64,000 nucleotides of DNA. Source: Flavobacterium chungbukense. Lineage in GTDB: Bacteria; Bacteroidota; Bacteroidia; Flavobacteriales; Flavobacteriaceae. Positions 17,994-27,349 of this stretch are shown here, piece after piece (the first letter of the stretch is position 1; every line of letters starts with the position of its first letter). The stretch lies in the NCBI RefSeq assembly GCF_020805785.1, contig NZ_JAJGZV010000013.1, positions 1 through 64,000 of the forward strand, written 5' to 3'. The translations under genes were made by a program, and so were the position numbers. The notes under the pieces were generated by a model. It made no database searches. It was not told where the DNA came from and was given only the letters and a program-made list of their open reading frames with translations.

Positions 17994-19643
17994 ATGAAAA
18001 ATTTCAAAAAAATACTTTATATATTCTCTTTCATTGGCTTAATAGTCGGTGGAACAATATTACAATCTTGTGAAAATGACGAATTTAAATATCCAAATGA
18101 GCAAGATTTATTTCAGCCAAAATTTGTACTTACTGCTCCTTTAGTAAAAAGCAATTCGATTGCCGTAGTTTGGTACAAAGTAAATGATGCGGCATCTTAT
18201 ACCGTAGAACTGCATTTGGATAACTATTACAAAAGTTTGTATAAATCATACACTACGAGCGAAACACAGATTTTAATGGATGATATTCCATATAAAACAC
18301 AATTTTATATCAGAGTAAGATCAAACCACGTTGACGGAGCACATAATTCTCAATGGTCTTACACTAATGCATTGACAGAAGAACGTCCACCTTTTGATGC
18401 TATTTTAAATCCAGTAGAAAGGGTAAATATTACCGAAACAGATGTTACGGTAACATGGGCCGTTTCTTCAAAAAATCCTGTTGACAGTATTTCTGTTACA
18501 CCTGCACAATCTGCTGAACTTCCTGCTATTGGTCGTAAGTTAACTGCTGATGAAATTAGCAAAGGAGAAGCAAAAGTTGCTGGTTTAGAAAAGAATACGT
18601 TATACAATCTAAACATCTTTGATAATAATAAACCAAGACGTTATGATAAGCCTTACAATCAGGTTTCTTTCCGTTCTGCCGGACCGTCTGCATCTACTAT
18701 TATCATAACCAAAGGAATGGATTTAGATGCCATCTTGAGAACTAACAATGATGATCCAACTATTCCTGAAGGAACAGAGTATTTCTTAGAAGCAGGTTCA
18801 TTGTTTAAAATTACTCCATTTACAATCTCAAAAGGATTTAAGCTGACTGGAGGAACACAAGGAGAGCGTCCGCAAATTGAAATGAACGGAAACTGGAATA
18901 TCGCTGAAGGATCCTATTTGTCTTCTCTATCTTTTGAAAATATTCGTTTCTATCAGACTATCGATGCAAGTTATTTCTTTAATAGTGGAACAGCTTGGAA
19001 AATTGATCAGATTACATTCTACAACTGTGTTTTCAATTATTTCAAACGTGGTTTCTGGAGACATCAAGGAAATGGTAAATACAAAGAAATCGGAAATTTT
19101 GATATGAGTTACTGTACGTTTGACCAAGTTGGAGGACACACAGGACCTTACGGAACATTTGCTTTTGGTTCTGCCGGAGCCGATAATGTGAAGAAAGCTG
19201 TTTTTTCTAACTGTACTTTCATGAGAGATTATTATCAGACAACAGATCAAAATCGAAACTTTAAAAATCTTTGGGATTATGGTACATCGGCGTACCCAAT
19301 TCATTTAGAGTATCAAAATATTACAATTTACGATTATGCTTATAACAGAGCGTTAATTAATATTCCGTCTGCGGTAGGATCTACTTTGATCTTTAAAAAT
19401 GTATTGTTGGCATCTGCCTGCGGTAAAGTGATTCAGGCAATTGGAGCCAATACAACAACTACATACGGTAATAATTATACAACAACAAACTATTTATTAG
19501 GAGCTTCTGCTATACAAGGAACAGAATTAGGGGTTAGTGCACAGAATTTATTTGTAGATCCTGCAAATGGAAATCTGATGATTAAAGATCCAAATTCTCC
19601 AATTGTAACCAATAAAGTAGGAGATACAAGATGGTTGCCTTAA
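17994..19643 (+). CDS. Surface glycan-binding lipoprotein: fibronectin-III-like plus DUF4957/DUF5123-like beta-helix
   Basis: A 549-residue lipoprotein (lipobox LQSCENDEF) in the third position of the SusCD operon, where SusE/SGBP-type proteins sit. Two fibronectin-III-like domains come first (about 45-130 and 135-228, e.g. SIAVVWYKVNDAASYTVELH). They are followed by a right-handed beta-helix region (about 235-549; MSYCTFDQVGGHTGPYGTFA, VFSNCTFMRDYYQ) that ends with DPANGNLMIKDPNSPIV and a final GDTRWLP. This pattern matches the DUF4957/DUF5123 proteins of Bacteroidota pectin loci as I know them. No pectate-lyase or GH28 catalytic motif is visible, so binding is more likely than catalysis. 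The same C-terminal module, ending GDPRWL, is repeated inside the giant CE8-PL1 enzyme of this locus. Confidence 0.8.
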   Translation: MKNFKKILYIFSFIGLIVGGTILQSCENDEFKYPNEQDLFQPKFVLTAPLVKSNSIAVVWYKVNDAASYTVELHLDNYYKSLYKSYTTSETQILMDDIPYKTQFYIRVRSNHVDGAHNSQWSYTNALTEERPPFDAILNPVERVNITETDVTVTWAVSSKNPVDSISVTPAQSAELPAIGRKLTADEISKGEAKVAGLEKNTLYNLNIFDNNKPRRYDKPYNQVSFRSAGPSASTIIITKGMDLDAILRTNNDDPTIPEGTEYFLEAGSLFKITPFTISKGFKLTGGTQGERPQIEMNGNWNIAEGSYLSSLSFENIRFYQTIDASYFFNSGTAWKIDQITFYNCVFNYFKRGFWRHQGNGKYKEIGNFDMSYCTFDQVGGHTGPYGTFAFGSAGADNVKKAVFSNCTFMRDYYQTTDQNRNFKNLWDYGTSAYPIHLEYQNITIYDYAYNRALINIPSAVGSTLIFKNVLLASACGKVIQAIGANTTTTYGNNYTTTNYLLGASAIQGTELGVSAQNLFVDPANGNLMIKDPNSPIVTNKVGDTRWLP

Positions 19644-19673
19644 GTTTTCTTAAGTTTTGTTAATTAAGTGGTT

Positions 19674-19724
19674 TCAGTACTTTCATGAAGTATCCTTGTG
19701 GTTGAGGATACTTCTATGTACTGA
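19674..19724 (+). other. Two-tier hairpin between binding-protein gene and enzyme genes
   Basis: Outer arms TCAGTAC / GTACTGA (19674-19680, 19718-19724) enclose inner arms AGTATCC / GGATACT (19689-19695, 19706-19712). It is followed only by AGTTTTG, so termination would be partial. It lies 31 bp after the SGBP stop and could separate high SusCD expression from lower enzyme expression, or stabilise the 3' end of the SusCD mRNA. Confidence 0.6.
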
Positions 19725-19818
19725 GTTTTGCTTGATCGGAAGGAAACTAAACTTTAAAAGAATAGAGGTTATGCTTTGATCTTTTAACGAAGTGAATTAT
19801 ATAATAAAAATCAATACA

Positions 19819-21462
19819 ATGAAATTCAAACAATTACTGCTGACTTTAGGATTATTTTGGTATTTAGGAGCAGCTGGACAAGGCTGGAATGCCGATCTGG
19901 GAAATGGAAAGTACAAAAACCCAATTTTACATGTAGATTATTCTGATCCAGATGTTTGTGTTGGAGCAGATGGCTATTACATGACGGCTTCTAGTTTTAC
20001 TAGTGTGCCAGGACTTCCTATTCTTCATTCTAAAGATCTTGTAAACTGGGAATTGGTTGGATATGCATTACGAAATTTATTTCCTATAGAACATTATCGA
20101 ACTGTTCGACATGGCGATGCCGTTTGGGCGCCATCAATTCGTTATCACAATGGTGAATATTTTATTTATTGGGGAGATCCGGATTTTGGAATTTTTATGG
20201 TAAAAACCAAAAATCCTGCGGGTGTTTGGGAAGAACCAGTTTTAGTAAAAGAAGCAAAAGGAATTATCGATACTTGTCCGTTTTGGGATGAAGACGGTAA
20301 AGCCTATCTATCTTATGCTTTTGCTGGAAGCCGCGCTAATGTAAAAACGGTTTTAATGCTATCAGAACTTACTCCCGACGGTACTAAACTACTTGGTGAT
20401 CCAGCTTTAGTTTTTGATGGTCATAATGGTCACACTACTGTAGAAGGTTCAAAAATGTATAAAAAAGAAGGCTATTATTGGATTATGGCTCCTGCGGGAG
20501 GTGTAAAACCAGGATGGCAATTGGCTATGCGTTCTAAAAATGTTTGGGGGCCATACGAATCTAAAATTGTTTTAAATCAAGGAAATTCTCCTGTGAATGG
20601 ACCGCATCAAGGAGGTTATGTTGAAACTCCAAATGGAGAAGGCTGGTTCTTGCATTTTCAAGATCGCTGGGCTTATGGACGAGTTGTGCATTTGCAGCCT
20701 GTAACTTGGAAAGACGGCTGGCCAATTATGGGAAAAGATACAAATAAAGACGGCATTGGAGAACCTGTTATGGAATACACAAAACCAAATGTTGGAAAAA
20801 GCTATCCAGTAACGCCACTTATTTCTTCTGATGAATTTAACAGCCATCAACTTGGATTGCAATGGCAATGGCAGGCCAATCAAAATCCTGCGGAACATTG
20901 GGGCTGGTCTTCTGCAAATCTTGGGTTCATGCGTCTGAATTGCATTCCTAGAAAAGAAGGAATAAAATCAATGTGGATGATGCCCAATCTTTTATTGCAA
21001 AAATTTCCTGGAGCCAATTTTACAGCAACAGCAAAACTGACTTTCGAAAATAACCCAGAAGCTGGAGTTAGCGGTTCTGGATTGATTGTCTTTGGAGAAG
21101 ATTACGCTTATATCGCAATTGAACAGGATAAAATGGGCAATCTAAATTTAGTGCAACGTGTTTTGAAAAGTGCAAGAACTTCTAAAGAACTAGAGAAAGA
21201 AGTTGCATCAATTCCTGTAAATAAAAAAGAAGTGAGTTTACGTGCTAAAGTAGAAATGGTTCAAAACAAAGAACCTTTTGATGCTAAAGTCACGTTCTAT
21301 TATAGTATTGATGGAAAGAATTTCAAAAAACTAGGAGAATCTTTTAAACCAAGTGCCGGAAGATGGGTTGGAGCAAAAATCGGACTTTTTGCAACGGGAT
21401 CAAAAGCTATTAATGACAGCAGTTATGCCGATTATGATTGGTTTAGAGTAGAAGAAAATTAA
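19819..21462 (+). CDS. GH43 family glycosidase (beta-xylosidase/alpha-L-arabinofuranosidase type)
   Basis: A 547-residue secreted enzyme. I start it at the ATG at 19819 because MKFKQLLLTLGLFWYLGAAG is a signal peptide; the longer frame adds nine unconvincing residues. The five-bladed propeller shows the GH43 catalytic acids: base Asp in DYSDPDVCVGADGYYMTASS, pKa-modulating Asp in IIDTCPFWDEDGKAYLSYAF, and general acid Glu in TTVEGSKMYKKEGYYW. A concanavalin-like C-terminal sandwich (about 345-547) is the usual GH43 beta-xylosidase partner domain. The sequence reads like subfamily GH43_12, but I cannot confirm that by eye. It would trim arabinose or xylose side chains from pectin in the periplasm. 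The GH105 gene starts 6 bp after its stop, so they are tightly co-transcribed. Confidence 0.9.
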   Translation: MKFKQLLLTLGLFWYLGAAGQGWNADLGNGKYKNPILHVDYSDPDVCVGADGYYMTASSFTSVPGLPILHSKDLVNWELVGYALRNLFPIEHYRTVRHGDAVWAPSIRYHNGEYFIYWGDPDFGIFMVKTKNPAGVWEEPVLVKEAKGIIDTCPFWDEDGKAYLSYAFAGSRANVKTVLMLSELTPDGTKLLGDPALVFDGHNGHTTVEGSKMYKKEGYYWIMAPAGGVKPGWQLAMRSKNVWGPYESKIVLNQGNSPVNGPHQGGYVETPNGEGWFLHFQDRWAYGRVVHLQPVTWKDGWPIMGKDTNKDGIGEPVMEYTKPNVGKSYPVTPLISSDEFNSHQLGLQWQWQANQNPAEHWGWSSANLGFMRLNCIPRKEGIKSMWMMPNLLLQKFPGANFTATAKLTFENNPEAGVSGSGLIVFGEDYAYIAIEQDKMGNLNLVQRVLKSARTSKELEKEVASIPVNKKEVSLRAKVEMVQNKEPFDAKVTFYYSIDGKNFKKLGESFKPSAGRWVGAKIGLFATGSKAINDSSYADYDWFRVEEN

Positions 21463-21468
21463 AAAAAT

Positions 21469-22686
21469 ATGGTACACAAAATTAAATATGGCTTTCTCGC
21501 TCTGTTTGTTGGTTCAATTTCTTTTGGACAATTAAAATCAGATAAAATACAATTAGCACCAATTGAATGGGCGAAGAAAATGGCAGATTCAGATCAGAAA
21601 CGTGTTCCAAATCCTGTGTTTTTAGATGGGGTGAAATTCCCAAAATGGAACTATACAAATGGCTTGGTAACATTGGCAAATCAGAAATTGTATGATTATA
21701 CCAAAGAGCAAAAATATTGGGATTACGGAGTTTCTTACGCTGAACAGCTTATTGACAAGGAAGGAAATATACAAGGAGGTTACGAATTGGAAAAATACAG
21801 CCTAGACTTAATTAATTCTGGAAAGATTCTTTTTAAAATTTATAAAAAAACAAATGACCAGCGTTACAAAACCGCAATGGATGTATTGCATAAACAATTA
21901 GAAAATCACCCAAGAAATTCGGACGGAGGTTATTGGCATAAAAAAAGTTATCCGTGGCAAATGTGGCTCGACGGCGTTTATATGGCAGATCCTTTTTCAG
22001 CAGAATATGGATTAGTTTTTAATGTTCCAAAAGCGATTGATGATGCTATTTTACAAGCAGAATTAATACAAAAACACACTTTTGATGAAGAAACTGGATT
22101 GAATTTTCATGGTTATGATGAAAAACGAGCTCAATTTTGGGCAAATAAAAATACCGGAACATCTGCGCATGTATGGGGGCGTGCGCAAGGCTGGTATTGT
22201 ATGGCTTTGGTTGATATTTTAGATTTCGTTCCAGAAAATCATCCGAAACGAAAAGACTTAATTAAGATTGTTCAGAAAGTTTTTAAAGCGGTTCTCAAAG
22301 CTCAAGATTCTAATTCAGGAGTTTGGTGGCAAGTAATGGATCAGCCGGCAAGAAAAGGAAATTATTTAGAATCGACCTGTTCGACTATGTTCGTTTATTC
22401 TTTTGCAAAAGCCTACAATAATGGATATGTAGATAAAAAGTTTTTGAAGTCGGCACAAAAAGGATTTAAAGGAATTCAGAAAGAGTTCATTAAAGAGAAT
22501 CCAGACGGAACAATTTCTATAACCAAATGTTGTGCTGTTGCGGGATTAGGAGGAAAAAATCCAGAAGATAGAAACGGTTCGTTTGAATATTATATTTCAG
22601 AACCGATTAGAGATAACGATGCAAAAGCAGTCGGTCCTTATATAATGGCTGGTATCGAATTGCAAAAACATTTAGACAAAAAATAA
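21469..22686 (+). CDS. GH105 unsaturated rhamnogalacturonyl/galacturonyl hydrolase
   Basis: A 405-residue (alpha/alpha)6-barrel enzyme. It removes the 4,5-unsaturated uronic acid left at the non-reducing end of pectin oligomers by polysaccharide lyases. The family motif WQMWLDGVYMADPFSAEYG carries the likely catalytic Asp168 (equivalent to Asp143 of B. subtilis YteR), with HVWGRAQGWYCMALVDIL and GTISITKCCAVAGLGG further on. An N-terminal hydrophobic segment ending ISFGQ indicates export to the periplasm. It is an obligate companion of the PL1 domain encoded downstream in the same locus. GH88 is the closest alternative family, but the length and motifs fit GH105 better. Confidence 0.92.
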   Translation: MVHKIKYGFLALFVGSISFGQLKSDKIQLAPIEWAKKMADSDQKRVPNPVFLDGVKFPKWNYTNGLVTLANQKLYDYTKEQKYWDYGVSYAEQLIDKEGNIQGGYELEKYSLDLINSGKILFKIYKKTNDQRYKTAMDVLHKQLENHPRNSDGGYWHKKSYPWQMWLDGVYMADPFSAEYGLVFNVPKAIDDAILQAELIQKHTFDEETGLNFHGYDEKRAQFWANKNTGTSAHVWGRAQGWYCMALVDILDFVPENHPKRKDLIKIVQKVFKAVLKAQDSNSGVWWQVMDQPARKGNYLESTCSTMFVYSFAKAYNNGYVDKKFLKSAQKGFKGIQKEFIKENPDGTISITKCCAVAGLGGKNPEDRNGSFEYYISEPIRDNDAKAVGPYIMAGIELQKHLDKK

Positions 22687-22707
22687 GGCTTCAAATTACA
22701 ATTGGTT

Positions 22708-24399
22708 ATGATAAAAATTAAAAGAACAATTCTTTCTACAGCAATTCTCTTTGCTCTTTTTTCTTGTGCAAACAAAAAAGACGGCGTGATCAATGTTACT
22801 GAGAAAAAGATTAAACAAGAAATCACACTTCCGTTTAAAATGCCAGAAGTTCAGATTCCGAAATTTAAAACGGATACTTTAAATATTGTTGATTTCGGAG
22901 CAGTTCCTAATACCGAACATCTTTGCACGAATGCGATTAATTCGGCTATAGAAAAATGCTCTCAATCAGGCGGAGGTGTTGTAGTGATTCCTCAAGGACT
23001 TTGGACAACGGGACCAATAAAACTTAAAAGTAATGTAAATCTTCATACCGAAAATGGTGCTTTTATCTCTTTTACAAGCGATTTAAAACAATATAAATTA
23101 ATCGAATCTTATTTTGAAGGAAGTAAAGTCATTCGCTGCGAATCGCCAATTATGGGAATTGATTTAGAAAATATTGCGATTACTGGACAAGGTATTTTTG
23201 ATGGAAATGGAGCTGTATGGAGACCCGTCAAAATCGGAAAAATGACCGCGGGACAATGGGATGAATTGGTAAAATCTGGAGGTGTTTTGTCTAAAGACGG
23301 TAAAATCTGGTATCCTTCAAAAGGAGCTTATATTGGTAATGAAGAGAAAGAGAAACTTCCTAAAAAGGAAACTATAGATAATATGGAGCCATACAAGGAA
23401 GCACTTCGTCCAGTAATGGTAAGTCTTGTGAATTGTAAAAAACTGCTTTTAGATGGAGTGACTTTTCAAAATTCTCCAGCTTGGAACGTAAATCCGTTAA
23501 TGTGCGAACATCTTACTTTACGCAATCTTACTATTCGTAACCCTTGGTATTCTCAAAATGGTGACGGTTTGGATTTGGAATCTTGCAGAATTGGAACTGT
23601 AACCAATTGTCGTTTTGATGTTGGCGACGATGCGATTTGCATTAAATCTGGAAAAGATAAAGAAGGAAGAGATCGCGGAAAACCAACAGAATTTTTTGTA
23701 ATTACAGATTGCGTGGTTTATCATGCACACGGCGGTTTTACTATTGGAAGCGAAATGTCTGGAGGCGTTCGAAACATATTTGCTAAAAATCTGACTTTTA
23801 ATGGAACCGATTGCGGACTTCGTTTTAAATCGGTTCGAGGACGCGGCGGAGTGGTAGAAAATATCTGGATGGAAGACATTCGTATGAATAACATTCCGAC
23901 AGATGCAATCAATTTTAACTTGTATTATTTTGGAAAATCTTTGTCAGAAGATAAAACTACTGGCGAAGTCACAGTGGCAAAAGAAGCGGTTTCTGAACAA
24001 ACACCAGTTTTTAAAAACATGTATTTCAAAAATATCTATGTAAACGGTGCGGCACAGGCTTTAAAAATTATGGGAATTCCCGAAATGCCAGTATCAAATA
24101 TTGTATTTCAAAATATGATTATCCGATCAGATGTTGGGGTGCAGCTAAACTACGCCAGCAAAATTGAGTTCAAAAATCTTGATTTGAGATTGGATAAACC
24201 TGGAATTGCAGTGAGTTTTTCAAATAGTCAGAATGTGAGTTTAGACGGACTTAAATCTTCAGGAGAAAATCAGATGTTTTGGGTTGGAGGTTTAGAAACA
24301 AAAGATATTTCATTAAAAACAAATGGAAAGAAAATGGTTCTCAATAAAGATGTAAAAGTCTTAGAATCTATAAAAGATGAGGTAAAGGTTTTTGATTAA
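22708..24399 (+). CDS. GH28 polygalacturonase-type lipoprotein
   Basis: A 564-residue parallel beta-helix enzyme. The ATG at 22708 is preferred over a TTG two codons earlier. The lipobox LFALFSCANKK shows it is membrane anchored. GH28 catalytic motifs are all present: NGDGLD (Asp286, position of the N-T-D motif), VGDDAICIKSG (Asp307 and Asp308), HAHGGFTIGSEMSGG and the RFKS segment. Substitution of the usual NTD by NGD-type motifs and the long insertions suggest an exo-acting or rhamnogalacturonan-active GH28 rather than a classic endo-polygalacturonase. It is co-transcribed with GH105 and CE8 (gaps of 21 and 14 bp). Its role is hydrolysis of de-esterified galacturonan. Confidence 0.92.
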   Translation: MIKIKRTILSTAILFALFSCANKKDGVINVTEKKIKQEITLPFKMPEVQIPKFKTDTLNIVDFGAVPNTEHLCTNAINSAIEKCSQSGGGVVVIPQGLWTTGPIKLKSNVNLHTENGAFISFTSDLKQYKLIESYFEGSKVIRCESPIMGIDLENIAITGQGIFDGNGAVWRPVKIGKMTAGQWDELVKSGGVLSKDGKIWYPSKGAYIGNEEKEKLPKKETIDNMEPYKEALRPVMVSLVNCKKLLLDGVTFQNSPAWNVNPLMCEHLTLRNLTIRNPWYSQNGDGLDLESCRIGTVTNCRFDVGDDAICIKSGKDKEGRDRGKPTEFFVITDCVVYHAHGGFTIGSEMSGGVRNIFAKNLTFNGTDCGLRFKSVRGRGGVVENIWMEDIRMNNIPTDAINFNLYYFGKSLSEDKTTGEVTVAKEAVSEQTPVFKNMYFKNIYVNGAAQALKIMGIPEMPVSNIVFQNMIIRSDVGVQLNYASKIEFKNLDLRLDKPGIAVSFSNSQNVSLDGLKSSGENQMFWVGGLETKDISLKTNGKKMVLNKDVKVLESIKDEVKVFD

Positions 24400-24413
24400 T
24401 AAATAAAGACAAA

Positions 24414-25412
24414 ATGGTAGTATTCAATTTTTTAATGGCTTCTGTTTTCTTTATGAATTATTCTTTTAGAAATGATTCTGTAAAAACGCAGTTAAAGCCA
24501 TTACCAGAGAAAATCAAATCGTATGATATTTTGGTAGATGCCAGTGGAAATGGCGATTTCAAAACGGTTCAAGAAGCATTTAATGCAGTGTCTTTATTTA
24601 AAACATCGCAAACTAAAATTTTTGTAAAGAATGGAATTTATAAAGAAAAAATAGAACTGCCTTTAAACAAAAATAATGTCACGTTAATCGGAGAAAGTAA
24701 AGAAAACGTAATCCTTACATATGATGATTATGCTTCGAAATCGAATGGAACAGGCGGCACAATTGGAACTTCAAATTCGGCAAGTTTTATAGTGACCGGA
24801 AATGGTTTTAAGGCGCAAAATATCACATTTGAAAATTCATCAGGTCCCGTAGGACAAGCTGTTGCGGTTAGAATTGACGGCGATCTTGTTATCTTCGAAA
24901 ATTGTAAGTTTTTAGGATTTCAAGATACTTTGTATCCAAGAGAGAGCACAAGCAGACAATATTATAAAAACTGTTATATCGAAGGAACAACAGATTTTAT
25001 TTTTGGAGGTTCGACCGTAGTTTTTGATCAATGTGAAATTTTCGCAAAGAAAGGTGGGTCTTATATTACCGCTGCCAATACACCAGAATCTAACCCATAT
25101 GGTTTTGTATTTCTGAATTGTAAACTTACAACCAATTCAGGAAACAACACTTATTTCTTAGGAAGACCTTGGAGAAATTATGCTCGAACTGTATTTGTAA
25201 AATGCGAAATGGATTCACACATAAAACCGCTAGGCTGGCATAATTGGGGAAAACCTGAAGCCGAAAAGACCACTTTTTATGCCGAATATCAATCTTCTGG
25301 AATTGGAGGAAATACAGAATCAAGAGCAAATTGGTCGCATCAACTTTCAGCAGAACAATTTAAGAAAGAATATTCTATAAAAGCCATTTTTAAAGATTGG
25401 AAACCTAATTGA
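24414..25412 (+). CDS. CE8 pectin methylesterase
   Basis: A 332-residue right-handed beta-helix esterase that removes methyl groups from homogalacturonan. The full active site is visible: GQAVAVR (oxyanion Gln), Asp171 in FQDTLYPR (acid/base), Asp194 in DFIFGGS (nucleophile) and Arg251 in LGRPWRNYARTVF. Its size is normal for a single-domain enzyme. The N-terminus (MVVFNFLMASVFFMNYS) is hydrophobic but is a poor signal peptide without a clear cleavage site, so location is uncertain; periplasm is most likely. It follows GH28 by 14 bp. A second CE8 domain in the 27350 gene carries the extracellular methylesterase activity, so this copy may act on imported oligomers. Confidence 0.95.
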   Translation: MVVFNFLMASVFFMNYSFRNDSVKTQLKPLPEKIKSYDILVDASGNGDFKTVQEAFNAVSLFKTSQTKIFVKNGIYKEKIELPLNKNNVTLIGESKENVILTYDDYASKSNGTGGTIGTSNSASFIVTGNGFKAQNITFENSSGPVGQAVAVRIDGDLVIFENCKFLGFQDTLYPRESTSRQYYKNCYIEGTTDFIFGGSTVVFDQCEIFAKKGGSYITAANTPESNPYGFVFLNCKLTTNSGNNTYFLGRPWRNYARTVFVKCEMDSHIKPLGWHNWGKPEAEKTTFYAEYQSSGIGGNTESRANWSHQLSAEQFKKEYSIKAIFKDWKPN

Positions 25413-25467
25413 GATTTTTAGAAATAATGTTTTTTTAGAAGTTCAAACAAATTAAATAAATAGAGAA

Positions 25468-26463
25468 ATGAAGTTTCAGAATAGAAAATTAGAAGTATTA
25501 TTTATTTGGGTTTGCATTTTGCTGATTCAAAAGACAAATGCGCAGTATTTAGATGGACTTACACAAGTCAGGGATACTTCTTTTAATAACAAAAGCGCCT
25601 TCAAAAAAACATTAAAATATTTTCCAAATACCGCTTTAGTTCCCGAAATGCATTTTGATTTTGTGGAGCAGAAAAATAATATCGTTTACCAAAGTTATGG
25701 CAAGCGAAAAATGAAATTGGATGTTTTCTTCGATAAAAATAAAAAAGAAAAGCAAACAGCCATTATCATTATACATGGAGGCGGATGGCGTTCTGGCAGT
25801 AAAGAACAGCATCATCAAATGGCACAAAAACTGGCAAGTTTGGGTTATGTCTGTTTTACGCCCGAATATAGACTTTCTACAGAAGCACTTTTTCCTGCGG
25901 CAATTTACGACATCAAAGCATCCATTCGCTGGGTAAGAGACAATGCCACGAAATATAATATTGACCCTAATAAAATTGTAACTCTAGGATTTTCAGCTGG
26001 TGGAGAATTGGCTGTTTTTATGGGCGTAACAGGAAATATGCCTTTGTTTGAAGGAACAGTAACCAATTCAAATTCCAGATCGCAAGTCAATGCTATAGTT
26101 GATATTGATGGAACGTTGTCGTTTGTGCACCCGGAAAGCAGTGAAGGTAACGATGAAAAAAGTATTTCGGCTGGAACATATTGGTTTGGTTATTCTAAAA
26201 AAGACAATCCTAAACTTTGGGAAACAGCATCTCCATTATCATATGCAAATGCTGCAACACCTCCAACATTATTCATTAATAGTTCGATTCCTCGAATGCA
26301 TGCAGGAAGAGACGATTTTAGAAAGATTTTGACCGAAAACGGGATATACTCTGAAGTCCACGAATTTGAAAATTCACCACATACCTTTTGTCTTTTCAAT
26401 CCTTGGTTCGAACCGACAATTCAATACATCGATGCATTTTTAACTAAAGTTTTTAAAAAATGA
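25468..26463 (+). CDS. Alpha/beta-hydrolase carbohydrate esterase (acetyl esterase-like)
   Basis: A 331-residue secreted serine hydrolase; the signal peptide ends TNAQ. The oxyanion motif IIIHGGGWRSGS and nucleophile elbow GFSAGGE (Ser176) are clear, and a His in NSPHTFCLFNP near the end completes the triad. The family is the BD-FAE/esterase-lipase group, which includes acetyl- and feruloyl-esterases of plant polysaccharides. In this operon, with CE8 and CE12, removal of O-acetyl groups from pectin is the most natural role, though feruloyl esters of pectic arabinan or galactan are possible. Its stop overlaps the next start by 4 bp (ATGA), implying translational coupling with the CE12 gene. 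Confidence 0.85.
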   Translation: MKFQNRKLEVLFIWVCILLIQKTNAQYLDGLTQVRDTSFNNKSAFKKTLKYFPNTALVPEMHFDFVEQKNNIVYQSYGKRKMKLDVFFDKNKKEKQTAIIIIHGGGWRSGSKEQHHQMAQKLASLGYVCFTPEYRLSTEALFPAAIYDIKASIRWVRDNATKYNIDPNKIVTLGFSAGGELAVFMGVTGNMPLFEGTVTNSNSRSQVNAIVDIDGTLSFVHPESSEGNDEKSISAGTYWFGYSKKDNPKLWETASPLSYANAATPPTLFINSSIPRMHAGRDDFRKILTENGIYSEVHEFENSPHTFCLFNPWFEPTIQYIDAFLTKVFKK

Positions 26464-27263
26464 ATATGAAATCAAAATTTATTATTTCTCTCCTCTGCAT
26501 GGTTTTGGCATTTCTAATAATGTCTTTTATAAAACCAAAATCTAAAACAACAGTGTATTTAATAGGAGATTCGACTGTTGCAGATTACGCCAATAATTAC
26601 GAAGAAGGAAAAGATTACATGAAAACCCGATATCCTGTGACAGGCTGGGGACAAGTTTTTCAGCAGTTTTTGGTCGCAGACAGTCTCAAGAAAATTAATA
26701 AACTAATTAAAACTGATAGCGCTTTTGTTGACGATAGAGCTAGAGGTGGCAGAAGTACTAGAAATTTTTTTCAGGAAGGAAGATGGCGTTTGGTTTATGA
26801 AAATCTAAAAAAAGGAGATTTAGTTCTCATCCAATTTGGTCATAACGATGCTGCCGAAGATCGACCAGAAAGATATGTAAATCTTGAAGGTTATAAAGAA
26901 TTTTTAAGATTGTTTATTGAACAAACTAGAGCAAAAGGAGCAAAGCCAATTCTTATTACGCCCGTAGCTAGAAATTTTCCTTGGAAAGACGGAAAACTGC
27001 AAAATATTCATGGTTTGTATCCGCAAGCTGTAAAAGATGTTGCGAAAGAATTAAATGTTATGTGCATTGATTTAACCCAAAAATCAATGGATTTTTTTAC
27101 GAAGAAAGGACAGTCTTATGTAAGCGAAAACTACTTTATGAACTTTCCAGCTGGTTTGTATGAAGCGTATCCAGATGGGCAAAAAGACAATACACATTTT
27201 CAAACTAAGGGCGCTGTAGAAGTAGCAAGATTAGTATTTGAAGGAATGAAAGAATTAAACTAA
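26460..27263 (+). CDS. CE12 rhamnogalacturonan acetylesterase (SGNH hydrolase)
   Basis: A 267-residue SGNH-fold enzyme. The four blocks are visible: Ser in LIGDSTVADY, the Gly block in RARGGRSTRNFF, Asn in IQFGHNDAAED, and Asp/His in KDNTHFQTKGA. Spacing and the GDSTVADY form match the family of fungal RGAE and Bacillus YesT/RhgT, which remove acetyl groups from the rhamnogalacturonan-I backbone. The N-terminus has one hydrophobic segment (about 6-24) that can serve as a signal peptide or anchor. It overlaps the preceding esterase gene by 4 bp; an in-frame ATG at 26466 is an alternative start. It opens acetylated RG-I for the GH28, GH105 and PL1 activities encoded around it. Confidence 0.93.
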   Translation: MNMKSKFIISLLCMVLAFLIMSFIKPKSKTTVYLIGDSTVADYANNYEEGKDYMKTRYPVTGWGQVFQQFLVADSLKKINKLIKTDSAFVDDRARGGRSTRNFFQEGRWRLVYENLKKGDLVLIQFGHNDAAEDRPERYVNLEGYKEFLRLFIEQTRAKGAKPILITPVARNFPWKDGKLQNIHGLYPQAVKDVAKELNVMCIDLTQKSMDFFTKKGQSYVSENYFMNFPAGLYEAYPDGQKDNTHFQTKGAVEVARLVFEGMKELN

Positions 27264-27349
27264 AAATTTATATAACCTATCAAAAGGGATTGAAAAACAG
27301 GAAAAACTCTTTTGAAAACTATTACTAACTAAAACCAATATTAAACCAA

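Noticed and set aside
18927..19304. Antisense open frame of 125 codons inside the surface-binding protein gene
   Set aside because: Embedded in an intact gene and lacking recognisable features.
23563..23631. Suspicion that the GH28 at 22708 is inactive because its first motif reads NGD rather than NTD
   Set aside because: The aspartates needed for catalysis (286, 307, 308) are all present; NGD-type motifs occur in active exo or rhamnogalacturonan-type GH28 enzymes.
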